The notes under the pieces are model-generated. The model was given only the letters and a program-made list of their open reading frames with translations. It was not told the DNA's origin and ran no database searches. Positions 26,056 through 34,876 of a stretch of 38,529 nt of DNA are shown in pieces. The stretch is from Novacetimonas hansenii JCM 7643 (GTDB lineage Bacteria > Pseudomonadota > Alphaproteobacteria > Acetobacterales > Acetobacteraceae). Numbering within the stretch: the first letter of the stretch is position 1; each line of letters starts with the position of its first letter. The DNA lies in contig NZ_BANE01000011.1 of assembly GCF_000964405.1 (NCBI RefSeq), forward strand, positions 1 to 38,529, given 5' to 3'. Made by a program: the position numbers and the translations under genes.

Positions 26056-26271
26056 TCAGTTGAACTCCACAGTTAACTGTCGCGACAGGCTGGTGCGCCG
26101 AAAGGAAAGCGCCACCTGTTGTGTCAGGTCATCATCATGCGACAGCGAGCGGTTATGAAATGAACGTACACTGTCATGCGTGGCATAAAAACGTCGGGTC
26201 TTGCCATCCAGCTCTACAATAACCGTTCCAACAAACGTGCCATCGATTTCGATAATATGAGTTTCAAGCAT
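26056..26271 (-). CDS. Small hypothetical protein
   Basis: I do not recognise this gene. The chosen product (71 aa) starts MLETHIIEIDGTFVGTVIVE and continues with an LDGKTRRFYATHDSVRSFHN segment, reading as a small beta-rich cytosolic protein without membrane segments. The frame is open to 26514, but the upstream part looks non-coding, and the ATG at 26271 is preceded by AGGAAAGGCAG. It lies alone on the minus strand, divergent from the DUF2946 gene. Confidence 0.5.
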   Translation of the reverse strand: MLETHIIEIDGTFVGTVIVELDGKTRRFYATHDSVRSFHNRSLSHDDDLTQQVALSFRRTSLSRQLTVEFN

Positions 26272-26740
26272 CGGTTTACTGCCTTTCCTGCCCGTCATTA
26301 CAGGCCATATGCCAGCAGCATTGCCACTGACTATCCTTTCCAGATGCGCCCTGTGGGCCAGGGACGCATATTCGATAGGTAACATCGGCCGATGCGACAC
26401 ATTCGTGCGGTCAGACGGGGCATGAACCTGTATTTCCTGTCCTGATCCCGGCATGGGAATGAACGATGGGCAAAGAATATGCGCGCCCTGAAAGTGCGTC
26501 AATAAAAATATCATTCTTTTTTGTTTTATATTTTTATATACGATTTATGTTGTGAATTTTACAAATTCCATGCCATATGGACGTGAGAATCGTGGATATG
26601 CCATGCTCACCATACAGGCGCCCCTGATCGAACGGACGGTCATGAAATTTGCAATTGCCTTGCCCTCCATCACCGGTCAAAATAGCAACAGCCCAGCTAC
26701 ATGTTCCCGCTGGTCCGACCATTTCCATAAAGGCCACGCA
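26272..26740. other. Divergent intergenic region before the metal-uptake genes
   Basis: The segment contains an AT-rich core around 26510-26570. An imperfect palindrome TTGTGAATTTTACAA lies near 26550, but it does not match a regulator box I know. No Fur box as clear as that at 7052 is present. Confidence 0.35.
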
Positions 26741-27133
26741 ATGACAGCCAGACAGCAGCAGGGAGGCCCGACCATTATCGCATGGTCGCTGATCCTGCTG
26801 GCGCTGATCAGTCGCATCGCCTTTGGTGGACTGGCTTCCCCGGATAATGTGCTTCATTCGCAAGGCGAACAGCAATCACTGCTGTCGATCCTGTGCGAAG
26901 GCGACCTGCCCCCAGATGATGGCCATCACGCCCATCACCTGCCTGCCACCGATATGGCGACCCTGCTGGCCGAAGCACATGGGCTGGATGCCCCGCCGAT
27001 GCTGGGAACTGTACCAGTGGGCCCCGACATGCTGGCACTGCTGTCGGGGGTGTGGATATTCCCACCAGTGCGCGGCCCGCCACGTGCACGCTATTCCCCA
27101 TTATGCCCGCAAGGCCCCCCTCACCTGAACTGA
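26741..27133 (+). CDS. DUF2946-like His-rich membrane-anchored protein
   Basis: This 130-residue protein has one N-terminal hydrophobic segment (IIAWSLILLALISRIAFGGL), then LLSILCEGDLPPDDGHHAHH with a His cluster, and ends PVRGPPRARYSPLCPQGPP. The late RGPP tail and the layout fit the DUF2946 family, small exported proteins often encoded beside metal-related TonB receptors. The start at 26741 follows AAAGG; the frame is open to 26552 without support. It lies 66 bp before the TonB-dependent receptor on the same strand, so co-transcription is likely. Metal binding by the single Cys and the His cluster is inference. Confidence 0.65.
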   Translation: MTARQQQGGPTIIAWSLILLALISRIAFGGLASPDNVLHSQGEQQSLLSILCEGDLPPDDGHHAHHLPATDMATLLAEAHGLDAPPMLGTVPVGPDMLALLSGVWIFPPVRGPPRARYSPLCPQGPPHLN

Positions 27134-27199
27134 ATCGCCTTCCTTATTGCCCCGCCATCGTGCGGGCGCACCCGATTCATATTTCAGGTCTATTCAACC

Positions 27200-29542
27200 A
27201 TGTATTGTGCATTCAATGCGGCGTGGCGTCCTGCGCACGTCGCGGGCTGCATGGCGGCATTCGCGGCCTGCACCGCGATTTCACTCGCCCATGCCGCTGA
27301 CGCCCCCCATCATCATGGGGCGGCCCATCATCATACCCACACCACAACCAGCGCGCCGAAACCTTCAGTCAGCGCAGGGGAACGGATTACTGTAATCGGG
27401 ACATCACATGTCCCGGCGACACTACGCCCCGCCGGTCAGACAACCTACAGCGCATCACGCGAAAGCTTTGCCGGTCATGTGGGTCAGAGCGTGGCCGACA
27501 TGGTGGTCACAATCCCCGGGGTCAGCTTTGTCGCAGGAAATGGTCCACGCGACGTCGTGGTGTCCGTGCGCGGCTCGGGCGACAGGCAGGCCTATGGCAT
27601 GAAAAACATCCAGGTACTGGAGGATGGTTTTCCCATGACCCAACCCGATGGGACGGCGCGTTCCGACCTGATCGACCCGCATGCCTATGACGGGGTGGAT
27701 GTGTTTCAGGGACCGGCCTCCACCATGTTTGGCAATTACGCAATCAATGGCGCAATCAATTTCCGCACACGCCGGGGCGCGGATATCCATGGGCTGGAGG
27801 TCGGGTCGGATTTCGGCAGTTTCGGCATGGTCAATAATTATGCCACGCTCGGCCTGTCGGGCCGGAAATATGACCTTGTCATCTTTGGCAGCGACGTGCG
27901 CGGAAATGGCTTCATCGCCAACAGCGGTTATCAGACCTCGACTGAAAACCTGCGCCTTCGGGTCAACCTGACGCCATCAGACCGCCTGATCGTAAAATTC
28001 GTCAACAACATCACCGATACCCACCTGCCGGTACGGTTGTCACTGGCACAATATACCACCAACCCGTTCCAGTCGGGATGCGCCGATGCCAGCCATGCAG
28101 CCGCAGGATGCGCCACAGTCAGCCTGCTGTCGAACGGTAGTTATGGGGCGCGTGTCGCCACCAGCCCGCAGGCTGCCGGGCTGGGCCGGTTCGACCGCCG
28201 GACAGTCGCGGGCGTGCGGTGGGAACATGATATCAACGCATCCACCACGGTACGGACGCAGTTCACCTATGACCAGCGACATATCGACCAGCCCACGTCA
28301 CCCTATGCCTATACCGGTCCCTATGATTCCTATGCTGCCAGCAGCGAGGTCACCAACACAGCGCATCCCGGTCGCATGGCGCTGAACAGTTCGGGAGGCA
28401 TCAGCTTTGATGACCTGGATGGCCTGTCCAATGTCTATAATGTCGCCCCTGGCGGACATGCACGTCAGGGTGCACTGACGCAATCAAGCTGGAGTCACCA
28501 GTGGAACGCGGGTCTGCATTTCCAAGAGGATCTGCAATTCGCACGGGCATGGCACCTCGTGGTCGGACTGGGGGGCACCTATTCAGGTCTGGAGGCGCAG
28601 GAAACCCTTTTGACCAACAGCGCCAGCGGTAGCACACGCCGCCTTGTCGCTGCTGACCGGCATTTCTTCAACCTTGCGCCCGAAGCCGCACTGACCTATG
28701 CGCCGTCACGTAACTGGACGCTGCATACACGGGTGGGCACGGCCTATGCCACCCCCACCACATCAAACCTTTTCATCACGCCGCAGGGCACATATGGCAA
28801 CAATACCCGGCTGAAGAGCGAAACGAGCCTTGGCTTTGACTTGGGGGCAGAATGGCATCCATCCTCCACCATTAATATACAGGCAACGGGTTTTTACGAA
28901 TTCTACCGCAATGAACTGGTCAGTCAGTCAGCCGGGGTGAACACGGTGGGCGCCTATACGTTCAATGCCCCCGCGTCACAACATCGCGGCGTGGAAGTCG
29001 GGGCGACATGGACACCCCTGCCACGCGCGCTGTCAGGGGCCAGAGTCATGCTGAGCTACACCTATGACAACCAGATCTATACCCGTTATACCGAAGTCCT
29101 TTCCAACAGCACGATGTCACGCGCGCTTGACCGGTCCGGGAACAGCATTCCGGGCGTCATTCCGCATTTTCTCAATGCCCGCCTTCTGTATGACCAGCCA
29201 AGCGGCCCCTTACAGGGACTGGGTGGTTATGCCGAGGTGACATGGCGCGGGGATTACTGGCTGGATAATGCCAATCTTCTCAAGGCGCCAGGATACGCAC
29301 TGCTCAATCTTGAACTGCATTACGATCCCCCTGCACGTTTCGGATGGATACGTCATCTGCATGGTTTTTTCGAAATACAGAACGTGGCCAACCAGACCTA
29401 CATCGCCGGGGCAACCAATATTACCGATGTGCTTGCATCAAATGGGCATAATGCGGGGGCGGCTGTTCTTGCGACCCGTACAGGCTCGATTTACGCCGGT
29501 TCCCCACGCGCCTTTTATGGCGGCGTGAAGGTCCGTTTCTGA
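27200..29542 (+). CDS. TonB-dependent outer-membrane receptor with His-rich N terminus
   Basis: This 780-residue receptor begins with a signal peptide ending near SLAHA, followed by a His-rich stretch (HHHGAAHHHTHTTT) and a TonB-box-like ERITVIG. The plug shows VADMVVTIPGVSFVAGNGPR, VVVSVRGSGDRQAYGMKNIQ, VLEDGFPMTQPDG and VDVFQGPASTMFGNYAING; the 22-strand barrel ends in YGGVKVRF with the usual terminal aromatic. The His-rich N terminus resembles metal-binding extensions of receptors for copper or zinc rather than siderophores. Together with the preceding DUF2946-like gene and the following PepSY gene (10-bp gap) this suggests metal import. The substrate is not proven; ferric siderophore remains possible. 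No strong ribosome binding site is visible. Confidence 0.9.
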   Translation: MYCAFNAAWRPAHVAGCMAAFAACTAISLAHAADAPHHHGAAHHHTHTTTSAPKPSVSAGERITVIGTSHVPATLRPAGQTTYSASRESFAGHVGQSVADMVVTIPGVSFVAGNGPRDVVVSVRGSGDRQAYGMKNIQVLEDGFPMTQPDGTARSDLIDPHAYDGVDVFQGPASTMFGNYAINGAINFRTRRGADIHGLEVGSDFGSFGMVNNYATLGLSGRKYDLVIFGSDVRGNGFIANSGYQTSTENLRLRVNLTPSDRLIVKFVNNITDTHLPVRLSLAQYTTNPFQSGCADASHAAAGCATVSLLSNGSYGARVATSPQAAGLGRFDRRTVAGVRWEHDINASTTVRTQFTYDQRHIDQPTSPYAYTGPYDSYAASSEVTNTAHPGRMALNSSGGISFDDLDGLSNVYNVAPGGHARQGALTQSSWSHQWNAGLHFQEDLQFARAWHLVVGLGGTYSGLEAQETLLTNSASGSTRRLVAADRHFFNLAPEAALTYAPSRNWTLHTRVGTAYATPTTSNLFITPQGTYGNNTRLKSETSLGFDLGAEWHPSSTINIQATGFYEFYRNELVSQSAGVNTVGAYTFNAPASQHRGVEVGATWTPLPRALSGARVMLSYTYDNQIYTRYTEVLSNSTMSRALDRSGNSIPGVIPHFLNARLLYDQPSGPLQGLGGYAEVTWRGDYWLDNANLLKAPGYALLNLELHYDPPARFGWIRHLHGFFEIQNVANQTYIAGATNITDVLASNGHNAGAAVLATRTGSIYAGSPRAFYGGVKVRF

Positions 29543-29552
29543 GGATAGATTG

Positions 29553-30962
29553 ATGAATATCCCCCATAACGGTGCCCGCCACCGCATAATGCGCGCGCTG
29601 TGGCCCGATTATCGTATGGTCTGGCGATGGCATTTCCTTGCCGGCCTGCTTTGCCTGCCTTTTGTGGCCTTCCTGTCCCTGACGGGTGGCATCTATCTGT
29701 TCAAACCGCAGGTTGATGACCTGATCGACTGGCGTTACGAACATCTCGCCACGGGGGGCAATAACGCCCCCCCGTCACAGGTGGTCGCAGCCGCCCTGTC
29801 AGCGGTGCCAGGATCGCATCTCCTGGCCTATGAACTGCCACGCACCGCACACAGCGCCACACGTGTGATCGTAAGCCATGGGGCCGATGCGGTACGTGTC
29901 TATGTCGATCCCCACTCGCTTAAGATATTAAAGCATGTTTCTGAAGAACACCGTTTCGAGCGTATTATTTTCAACCTGCATGGGCAGTTGCTACTTGGCA
30001 ATGTCGGTTCCGTAATCGTGGAAATGGTGGCATCGTGGACAATCGTTCTGATTGTAACCGGCCTGTATCTGTGGTGGCCACGCGGGCGCAAAGGACAAAC
30101 CGGCGGCGTGGTATATCCCCGCCTCAACGCGCGGGGGCGGACACGCCTGCGCGATCTGCATGCCGTCACCGGCGCATGGCTTTCGCTCTTTGTCATACTG
30201 TTCCTTGCATCCGGCCTGCCCTGGTCGTTTGTATGGGGGCACGCGCTGCAATCCGTTGAAAAAACCATTGGTCGCATCACAACAATACAGGATTGGGAAA
30301 TCGGTCATGTCCGCGTGCGCGACACCATCGCGGGGACACCTGCCACGCCCCCCATACCGGACACCATGACAGGCATGAAGGGTATGTCCTCCATGCCTGG
30401 TATGGATATGCCCCCTGTCGCCACCGCACCGGTTCCTCCCCTGGATGAGGCAGCTCTTGACAGGGTTGCGCTGACGGGGGCGACGCTCGGCCTGCGCTAT
30501 CCCGTGCTGCTTACCCCCCCGCCACAGGCCGGACAACCATGGCAGGTGCGTTCCGATACACAGGACCGCCCCTGGCGCATGACGGTGCGCATCACCCCCG
30601 ACGGGCAGGTCGTAGGGCGCGACACATTCGCGGACAAACCGATCGTAGATCGGGTAATCGGCTATGGGGTGGCCGCCCATGAAGGCCAACTGTTCGGGAT
30701 TGCCAACCAGATCATCAACCTTGTGGTTGCACTCGGCCTGCTGGCGATGAGTATTGCCGCCTTCGTAATGTGGAGCCGTCGCAGGCCACCGGGCCATATC
30801 GGTATCCCGCCATCGGTGCGCGACGGACATCTGGGGGGGGCAACCATCACCTGCATTGTGGTGATGGGGATTGTCCTGCCAGAACTCGGTGCCGCACTAA
30901 TGGTGATTGTCCTGCTATGCGCCCTGACGAACCCCGACAGAAACTCAGCCGATAAATCATAG
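29553..30962 (+). CDS. PepSY-associated membrane protein (PiuB-like) with Met-rich loop
   Basis: This 469-residue inner-membrane protein has the PepSY_TM layout: a first membrane helix near residues 25-50 (WHFLAGLLCLPFVAFLSLTGGIYLFKP region), a periplasmic PepSY domain, a second helix with WTIVLIVTGLYLWWPRG, a third with LHAVTGAWLSLFVILFLASGLPW, and two to three more at the C terminus. Conserved His residues in FNLHGQLLLG and RDLHAVTG resemble heme ligands of ferric-reductase-like relatives. A loop near residue 275-290 reads MTGMKGMSSMPGMDMP, a Met-rich motif typical of Cu(I) sites. GAGG precedes the ATG (a TTG lies just before). It is 10 bp after the receptor gene, hence one operon. It may reduce the imported metal complex. 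Confidence 0.88.
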   Translation: MNIPHNGARHRIMRALWPDYRMVWRWHFLAGLLCLPFVAFLSLTGGIYLFKPQVDDLIDWRYEHLATGGNNAPPSQVVAAALSAVPGSHLLAYELPRTAHSATRVIVSHGADAVRVYVDPHSLKILKHVSEEHRFERIIFNLHGQLLLGNVGSVIVEMVASWTIVLIVTGLYLWWPRGRKGQTGGVVYPRLNARGRTRLRDLHAVTGAWLSLFVILFLASGLPWSFVWGHALQSVEKTIGRITTIQDWEIGHVRVRDTIAGTPATPPIPDTMTGMKGMSSMPGMDMPPVATAPVPPLDEAALDRVALTGATLGLRYPVLLTPPPQAGQPWQVRSDTQDRPWRMTVRITPDGQVVGRDTFADKPIVDRVIGYGVAAHEGQLFGIANQIINLVVALGLLAMSIAAFVMWSRRRPPGHIGIPPSVRDGHLGGATITCIVVMGIVLPELGAALMVIVLLCALTNPDRNSADKS

Positions 30963-31049
30963 TTTTTTTGATGAAGATTTTTTCACAGGCTTTGAAAAGG
31001 AGATCTCTTACCTGAGAAAACACGGGACCAATTAGCCTTTATTTTCTTC
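30963..31049. repeat. Probable decayed fragment of the MITE-like repeat
   Basis: The segment directly after the PepSY stop reads GTTTTTTTGATGAAGATTTT and GGCTTTGAAAAGG, resembling the GGTTTTTGGTGAAGCTTTTT core of the repeat family with several changes, then ends before the full copy c. It was judged by eye and is uncertain. Confidence 0.35.
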
Positions 31050-31212
31050 AAGACTGTTTGAAAAGTCAGGCTTGACAACATCCTGAAATGATAAAGGTTT
31101 TTGGTGAAGCTTTTCCCAAAAAGCTTCAGAAGATGCCGCCTTTTTGAAAAAAGGCGGCATCAAGAAACTTTTCTCGTTTTTTATCAATGACTTGTTTTTA
31201 AACACTCTCTTA
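31050..31212 (+). repeat. MITE-like repeat, copy c (complete)
   Basis: A complete copy runs from AGACTGTTTGAAAAGTCAGG to AACACTCTCTTA. The ends form an imperfect terminal inverted repeat (AGACTGTTTGAAAAGTCA against AGAGTGTTTAAAAACAAGTCA). Inside are AAGCTTTTCCCAAAAAGCTT and a 13-bp perfect hairpin (ATGCCGCCTTTTT at 31133-31145 with AAAAAGGCGGCAT at 31148-31160). The last three bases, TTA (31210-31212), are the reverse complement of the TAA stop of the SCO gene. It lies between convergent genes and could terminate both. Confidence 0.8.
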
Positions 31213-31878
31213 CCCTGCGGGCAGGAGATTGCGTAACCGTGTGGCAATTTCCTCCGCACTGGAATCCACGGGAAACATGGACACCATATGGTTCTGCCCA
31301 TCCATCAGGAACAGCATCGAACTATGATCCAGTTGATAATTCCCGGCGGTGGCAGGCGTGGCCTGTCGTGGGCGGACCATCACGTGAAATTCCGCAGCCA
31401 CGGCATGGATCGCCTGCGGGTCACCTGTCAGGCCAGTAATACGCGGGGAAAAGGATGTGACATAATCATGGACACGCGCAGGCGTGTCACGTGCCGGGTC
31501 GATGGAAATGAAAACCGGCACAACCTGCTCCCCACGCGCACCAAGCCGATCCAGCGCCGCCGTCACGGTCGCAAGCGTCAGCGGGCAGACATCCAGGCAG
31601 TGAGTATAGCCGAAATACAGCAACGTATAACGTCCATGGAACGATTGCTGCGTCACGACATGGTTCGTATCATCCAGCAGGGTATAAGGACCACCGATTT
31701 CCTCCACCGGCCGGTTTGCGATCAAGGCACGAAAACCCGCCGCCGCGCATAACAGGATCGCGGTTGCCGCCGCCAATCCCAACAATGCACGGCGTTCGCG
31801 CCGTTTACGCACGGCCGCCGCAACGCCACGCCCGTCCTTTCGCGCACGCGCCCTGGCGGAAGAAGATGGTCCCTTCAT
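31210..31878 (-). CDS. SCO1/SenC-family copper chaperone
   Basis: This 222-residue protein has an Arg/Lys-rich N terminus, one membrane anchor (LLGLAAATAILLCAAAGFRAL, about residues 32-52) and a periplasmic thioredoxin-like domain. The copper site is complete: Cys94 and Cys98 in THCLDVCP and His185 in LDHSS. FISIDPARDTPARVHDYV and LTGDPQAI are typical. SCO proteins deliver copper to the CuA site of cytochrome oxidase or act in copper homeostasis. The gene is convergent with the PepSY-receptor operon and ends exactly at the edge of repeat copy c. Oxidase genes are not in the window. The unusually basic N-terminal 30 residues could be cytoplasmic. Confidence 0.92.
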   Translation of the reverse strand: MKGPSSSARARARKDGRGVAAAVRKRRERRALLGLAAATAILLCAAAGFRALIANRPVEEIGGPYTLLDDTNHVVTQQSFHGRYTLLYFGYTHCLDVCPLTLATVTAALDRLGARGEQVVPVFISIDPARDTPARVHDYVTSFSPRITGLTGDPQAIHAVAAEFHVMVRPRQATPATAGNYQLDHSSMLFLMDGQNHMVSMFPVDSSAEEIATRLRNLLPAG

Positions 31879-31918
31879 GTCCTCCCACTACCTCATCCGC
31901 GCACGCAACGCCACGAAT

Positions 31919-32383
31919 TCAGCGTACGGGCAGGTCGCGGTTATTGGCGATGGCTTCCATCGTGATGTACGACGTGATGGAGTCCAGTTCGATCTGTTCG
32001 ATAAGCCGTTGGTAGATCGCATCGAACGCGTTCATGTCCTCTGACATGATCTTGAGCATATAATCATAATCGCCTGCGATGCGGTAAAAATCGATCACAT
32101 TGGGGATGCCCATGACGATCATGCGGAATTTCTGCAGCCATTCACGTGAATGATGGCGGGTACGCACCATGACGAATACCGTCAGCCCAAGGCCCATCCT
32201 GTCCGGGTCAAGACGCACGGTCTGCCCGGTGATGACCTTCCTTTCACGCAGGGCCTGCACCCGCCGCCAGCAGGCATTTTGCGACAGCCCCACACGATCG
32301 GCCAGTTCACGTTGCGACAGGCCGGCATCATTTTGCAGGGCCTGCAGGATGCAACGATCAAAATGATCCATTTCTTTAGTCAT
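31919..32383 (-). CDS. Lrp/AsnC-family transcriptional regulator
   Basis: The 154-residue protein has an N-terminal winged helix-turn-helix (MDHFDRCILQALQNDAGLSQ, then RELADRVGLSQNACWRRVQAL, about residues 5-50) and a C-terminal RAM domain (VFVMVRTRHHS, VIDFYRIAGDYDYMLKIMSE) that binds amino acids and builds octamers. A start at residue 5 is also possible. It is divergent from the class V aminotransferase gene with 110 bp between them, the arrangement of a specific local Lrp regulator of an amino-acid enzyme. It lies 40 bp upstream of the SCO gene on the same strand; a shared transcript is possible. Confidence 0.92.
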   Translation of the reverse strand: MTKEMDHFDRCILQALQNDAGLSQRELADRVGLSQNACWRRVQALRERKVITGQTVRLDPDRMGLGLTVFVMVRTRHHSREWLQKFRMIVMGIPNVIDFYRIAGDYDYMLKIMSEDMNAFDAIYQRLIEQIELDSITSYITMEAIANNRDLPVR

Positions 32384-32493
32384 TTTAGATCATATGACCA
32401 CAAAAATATAAAAATAAAGCAGAAAATGGGAAAACACCTCCTGTACAAACAGATAGGCTCTGCGCAGCACGACATTCACGGGAAAACCGACAG

Positions 32494-34011
32494 ATGCAGG
32501 ACGAAGCCACCCTCTATGCCTCCTTTGCCGCCAGCCTGCGTGAAGGGGACACCTTGGCGCTGCTGCGCGCGGGCCTGATCGGGGAAGGTATCATGATCCC
32601 CGGCCCTTTTGGGCCGCATGGGCTGATCTATGCCGATTACGTGGCTTCAGGCCGTCCCCTGCGGCAGGTGGAGGCGTTCATCGCAACCCATGTCCTCCCC
32701 TATTATGCCAACAGCCATACCGAAGCGTCCTTCTGCGGCGCTTACATGACCCGCATGCGCGCCCGCGCCAGGGGGGAAATTGCCCGGCTGTGTGGTGCGG
32801 ATGATGGATTTTCGGTCATTTTCACCGGGTCGGGCGCCACCGCAGGGATCAATCGTCTTGTCCACCTGCTGGGCGTAGGGCCGAACGGCGACAATGGGGA
32901 CGTGGGCAGGCCGATTGTTTTCATCGGGCCATATGAACATCACTCCAACATCCTGCCGTGGCGCGAAAGTGGCGCCGAGGTCATCGAAATCCCCGAGGCA
33001 CAGACCGGCGGCCCTGACCTTGCCGCCCTTGAACGCGCCCTGTGCGCCACATCGCCCGACAGGATCAGGGTCGGGGCATTCTCGATCGCCTCCAACGTTA
33101 CGGGCATCATCACCGATGCCAACGCGACCACTGCGCTCCTCCGCCGTCATGGGGCGCTGGCTGTATGGGATTATGCCGGGGGTGGCCCCTACCTGCCGGT
33201 GGACATGATGGCGCAGACCCCGTGGGAAAAGGACGCGGTGGTCCTGTCGCCGCATAAATTCATTGGTGGCCCGGCATCTTCCGGTGTCATGATCGTGCGC
33301 AACGCAGCCCTGCGCCGGTCACGCCCCACCATGCCTGGGGGCGGGACTGTGCGCTTCGTCTCCCCATGGGGGCATGATTATTCCCAAAGCCCGATCAGCC
33401 GGGAGGAAGCCGGCACCCCCAATGTCATCGGCGACATCCGCGCGGCGCTGGCCTTCATGGTCAAGGACGCCATAGGACAGGATACGATGGACGCACGCCA
33501 TGCCCGGTTACGGCAACGTGCATTATCCGTATGGTCCACCAATCCGTCGCTGCGTATCCTTGGCAACCCGCGGGCCGATGCGCATCTGCCCTTCTTCTCG
33601 TTTCAGGTGCGCGACCCGGAGACGGGCGAACCCGTCCATCAGCAATTATTTACCCGCATGCTCTCGGACCTTTTCGGCATTCAGGCACGCGGAGGATGCG
33701 CCTGCGCAGGACCATATGCGCATCGCCTGATGGGCATTGAGCAGGCACATTCGGACCTGTTGCGCACGGCCATCCTGTCCGGGCAGGAAATTGACAAGCC
33801 AGGATGGGTACGCCTCAATTTCAGTGTCCTGATGGATGACGCAAAGGCAGATAAGATCATCCATGCAGTCGATACCCTTGCCCGCGACAGCAGACAGGCC
33901 GCATCCCTGTATGCGTGCGACACCAGCACCGCGCGCTTTACCGCCCGTGCAGGGGTAACACCACCGCCCATCGCGACACTGTCGCGATATGCAGGGGGCG
34001 GTGTTGCGTAA
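32494..34011 (+). CDS. Class V aminotransferase / cysteine-desulfurase-like PLP enzyme
   Basis: This 505-residue enzyme has the fold-type I class V layout: YADYVASGRPLRQVEAFIAT, YANSHTEASFCGAYMTRMRA, GSGATAGINRLVHLL (PLP phosphate cup), GPYEHHSNILPWRESGAEVI, VGAFSIASNVTGIITD and WDYAGGGPYLPVDM, then the PLP lysine in LSPHKFIGGP (about K255). Late in the protein, GGCACAGPY (Cys402 and Cys404) sits where cysteine desulfurases carry the catalytic Cys. At 505 residues it is about 100 longer than SufS or IscS. No Suf or Isc genes adjoin, so the true substrate is open. Divergent Lrp regulation is likely. Confidence 0.85.
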   Translation: MQDEATLYASFAASLREGDTLALLRAGLIGEGIMIPGPFGPHGLIYADYVASGRPLRQVEAFIATHVLPYYANSHTEASFCGAYMTRMRARARGEIARLCGADDGFSVIFTGSGATAGINRLVHLLGVGPNGDNGDVGRPIVFIGPYEHHSNILPWRESGAEVIEIPEAQTGGPDLAALERALCATSPDRIRVGAFSIASNVTGIITDANATTALLRRHGALAVWDYAGGGPYLPVDMMAQTPWEKDAVVLSPHKFIGGPASSGVMIVRNAALRRSRPTMPGGGTVRFVSPWGHDYSQSPISREEAGTPNVIGDIRAALAFMVKDAIGQDTMDARHARLRQRALSVWSTNPSLRILGNPRADAHLPFFSFQVRDPETGEPVHQQLFTRMLSDLFGIQARGGCACAGPYAHRLMGIEQAHSDLLRTAILSGQEIDKPGWVRLNFSVLMDDAKADKIIHAVDTLARDSRQAASLYACDTSTARFTARAGVTPPPIATLSRYAGGGVA

Positions 34012-34126
34012 ATATGCGCGCGACAGGACACCGCAACAGGACCCGGCCATGCTGATACGGATTGCCTGAACGGCAGGTTCACGGATACGATGCCCGCTTG
34101 TGACGCACAATGCGCGATAGGGGATT

Positions 34127-34744
34127 TTGTTGTATATCAAGCGCAACCTGCTACTGATCGCGGCGGGCGTGACCGGTCTGTCGATCCTGTTGCTGATGGG
34201 CGGTTATTTCCTGTGGTCGGACAACCGGGACGTGGATTTCGCCAGGCATAACATCCTGATGAAACATTCACAGGAAGAGGCCGCCTATGTCCAGCAACTG
34301 GATGAAGTGAACCAGACGGTTGTCCGTGACCAGAGCGTGTTCCTTGACGTGCATCTCAAGGATTTTGACCAGATGGCCACCCAGGAGGAAAAAGCGTGGC
34401 TTCTGAAACAGTTCACAAAATTCGATATCAGCCGCATCAAGGTCTTTGATGGTCTGAATATTACACCCTATTCAGGGATTCCGTGCCATCTGGAACTCTG
34501 CTTCGTCCCCATCTTTGCCGAGGAAACATACAGGGATCTGGAAAAGCACCTTGAATATATCCAGGTTGACGCCCTTGATGGCATTTCGCGCACGCTGATC
34601 ATGGATGCCGAACAGTTCTGGCACCTGCGAAAAATGGTGATCCGTAACGACCAGATCCTGTTCGCCCATATGCGGCCCCAGATGGTCGCCTATGAAAACG
34701 AAGTGGAAATACGGAAAATGAAGGATGAAATGGGTATAAAGTAG
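34127..34744 (+). CDS. Unknown membrane-anchored protein with TTG start
   Basis: I do not recognise this family. The 205-residue product has a short basic start (LYIKRN), one membrane anchor (LLLIAAGVTGLSILLLMGGY followed by FLW), and a soluble, probably periplasmic domain rich in charged residues, with EEKAWLLKQFTKFDISRIKV and SRTLIMDAEQFWHLRK. Two consecutive TTG codons (34127, 34130) are the only possible starts before the anchor; AGGGG lies 3-6 bp before them, so 34130 may be the true start. It is followed 130 bp later by the dipeptidase gene, and the upstream 115 bp separate it from the aminotransferase gene. Confidence 0.65.
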   Translation: MLYIKRNLLLIAAGVTGLSILLLMGGYFLWSDNRDVDFARHNILMKHSQEEAAYVQQLDEVNQTVVRDQSVFLDVHLKDFDQMATQEEKAWLLKQFTKFDISRIKVFDGLNITPYSGIPCHLELCFVPIFAEETYRDLEKHLEYIQVDALDGISRTLIMDAEQFWHLRKMVIRNDQILFAHMRPQMVAYENEVEIRKMKDEMGIK

Positions 34745-34876
34745 GACAAGGCCTTCCCCACAAAGGAAATAGCCTGCATAGGGTTCGAAATATACTTTCC
34801 AGAATTTTTTAATATAGTTCGTTTGAAATTTTTGCGAACATTCCCTTAATTGATACAGCAGACGGGACGGATATGC

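Noticed and set aside
29991-30830. A 279-codon minus-strand frame opposite the PepSY gene
   Set aside because: The PepSY frame has clear membrane helices and motifs; the opposite frame reads as an antisense shadow.
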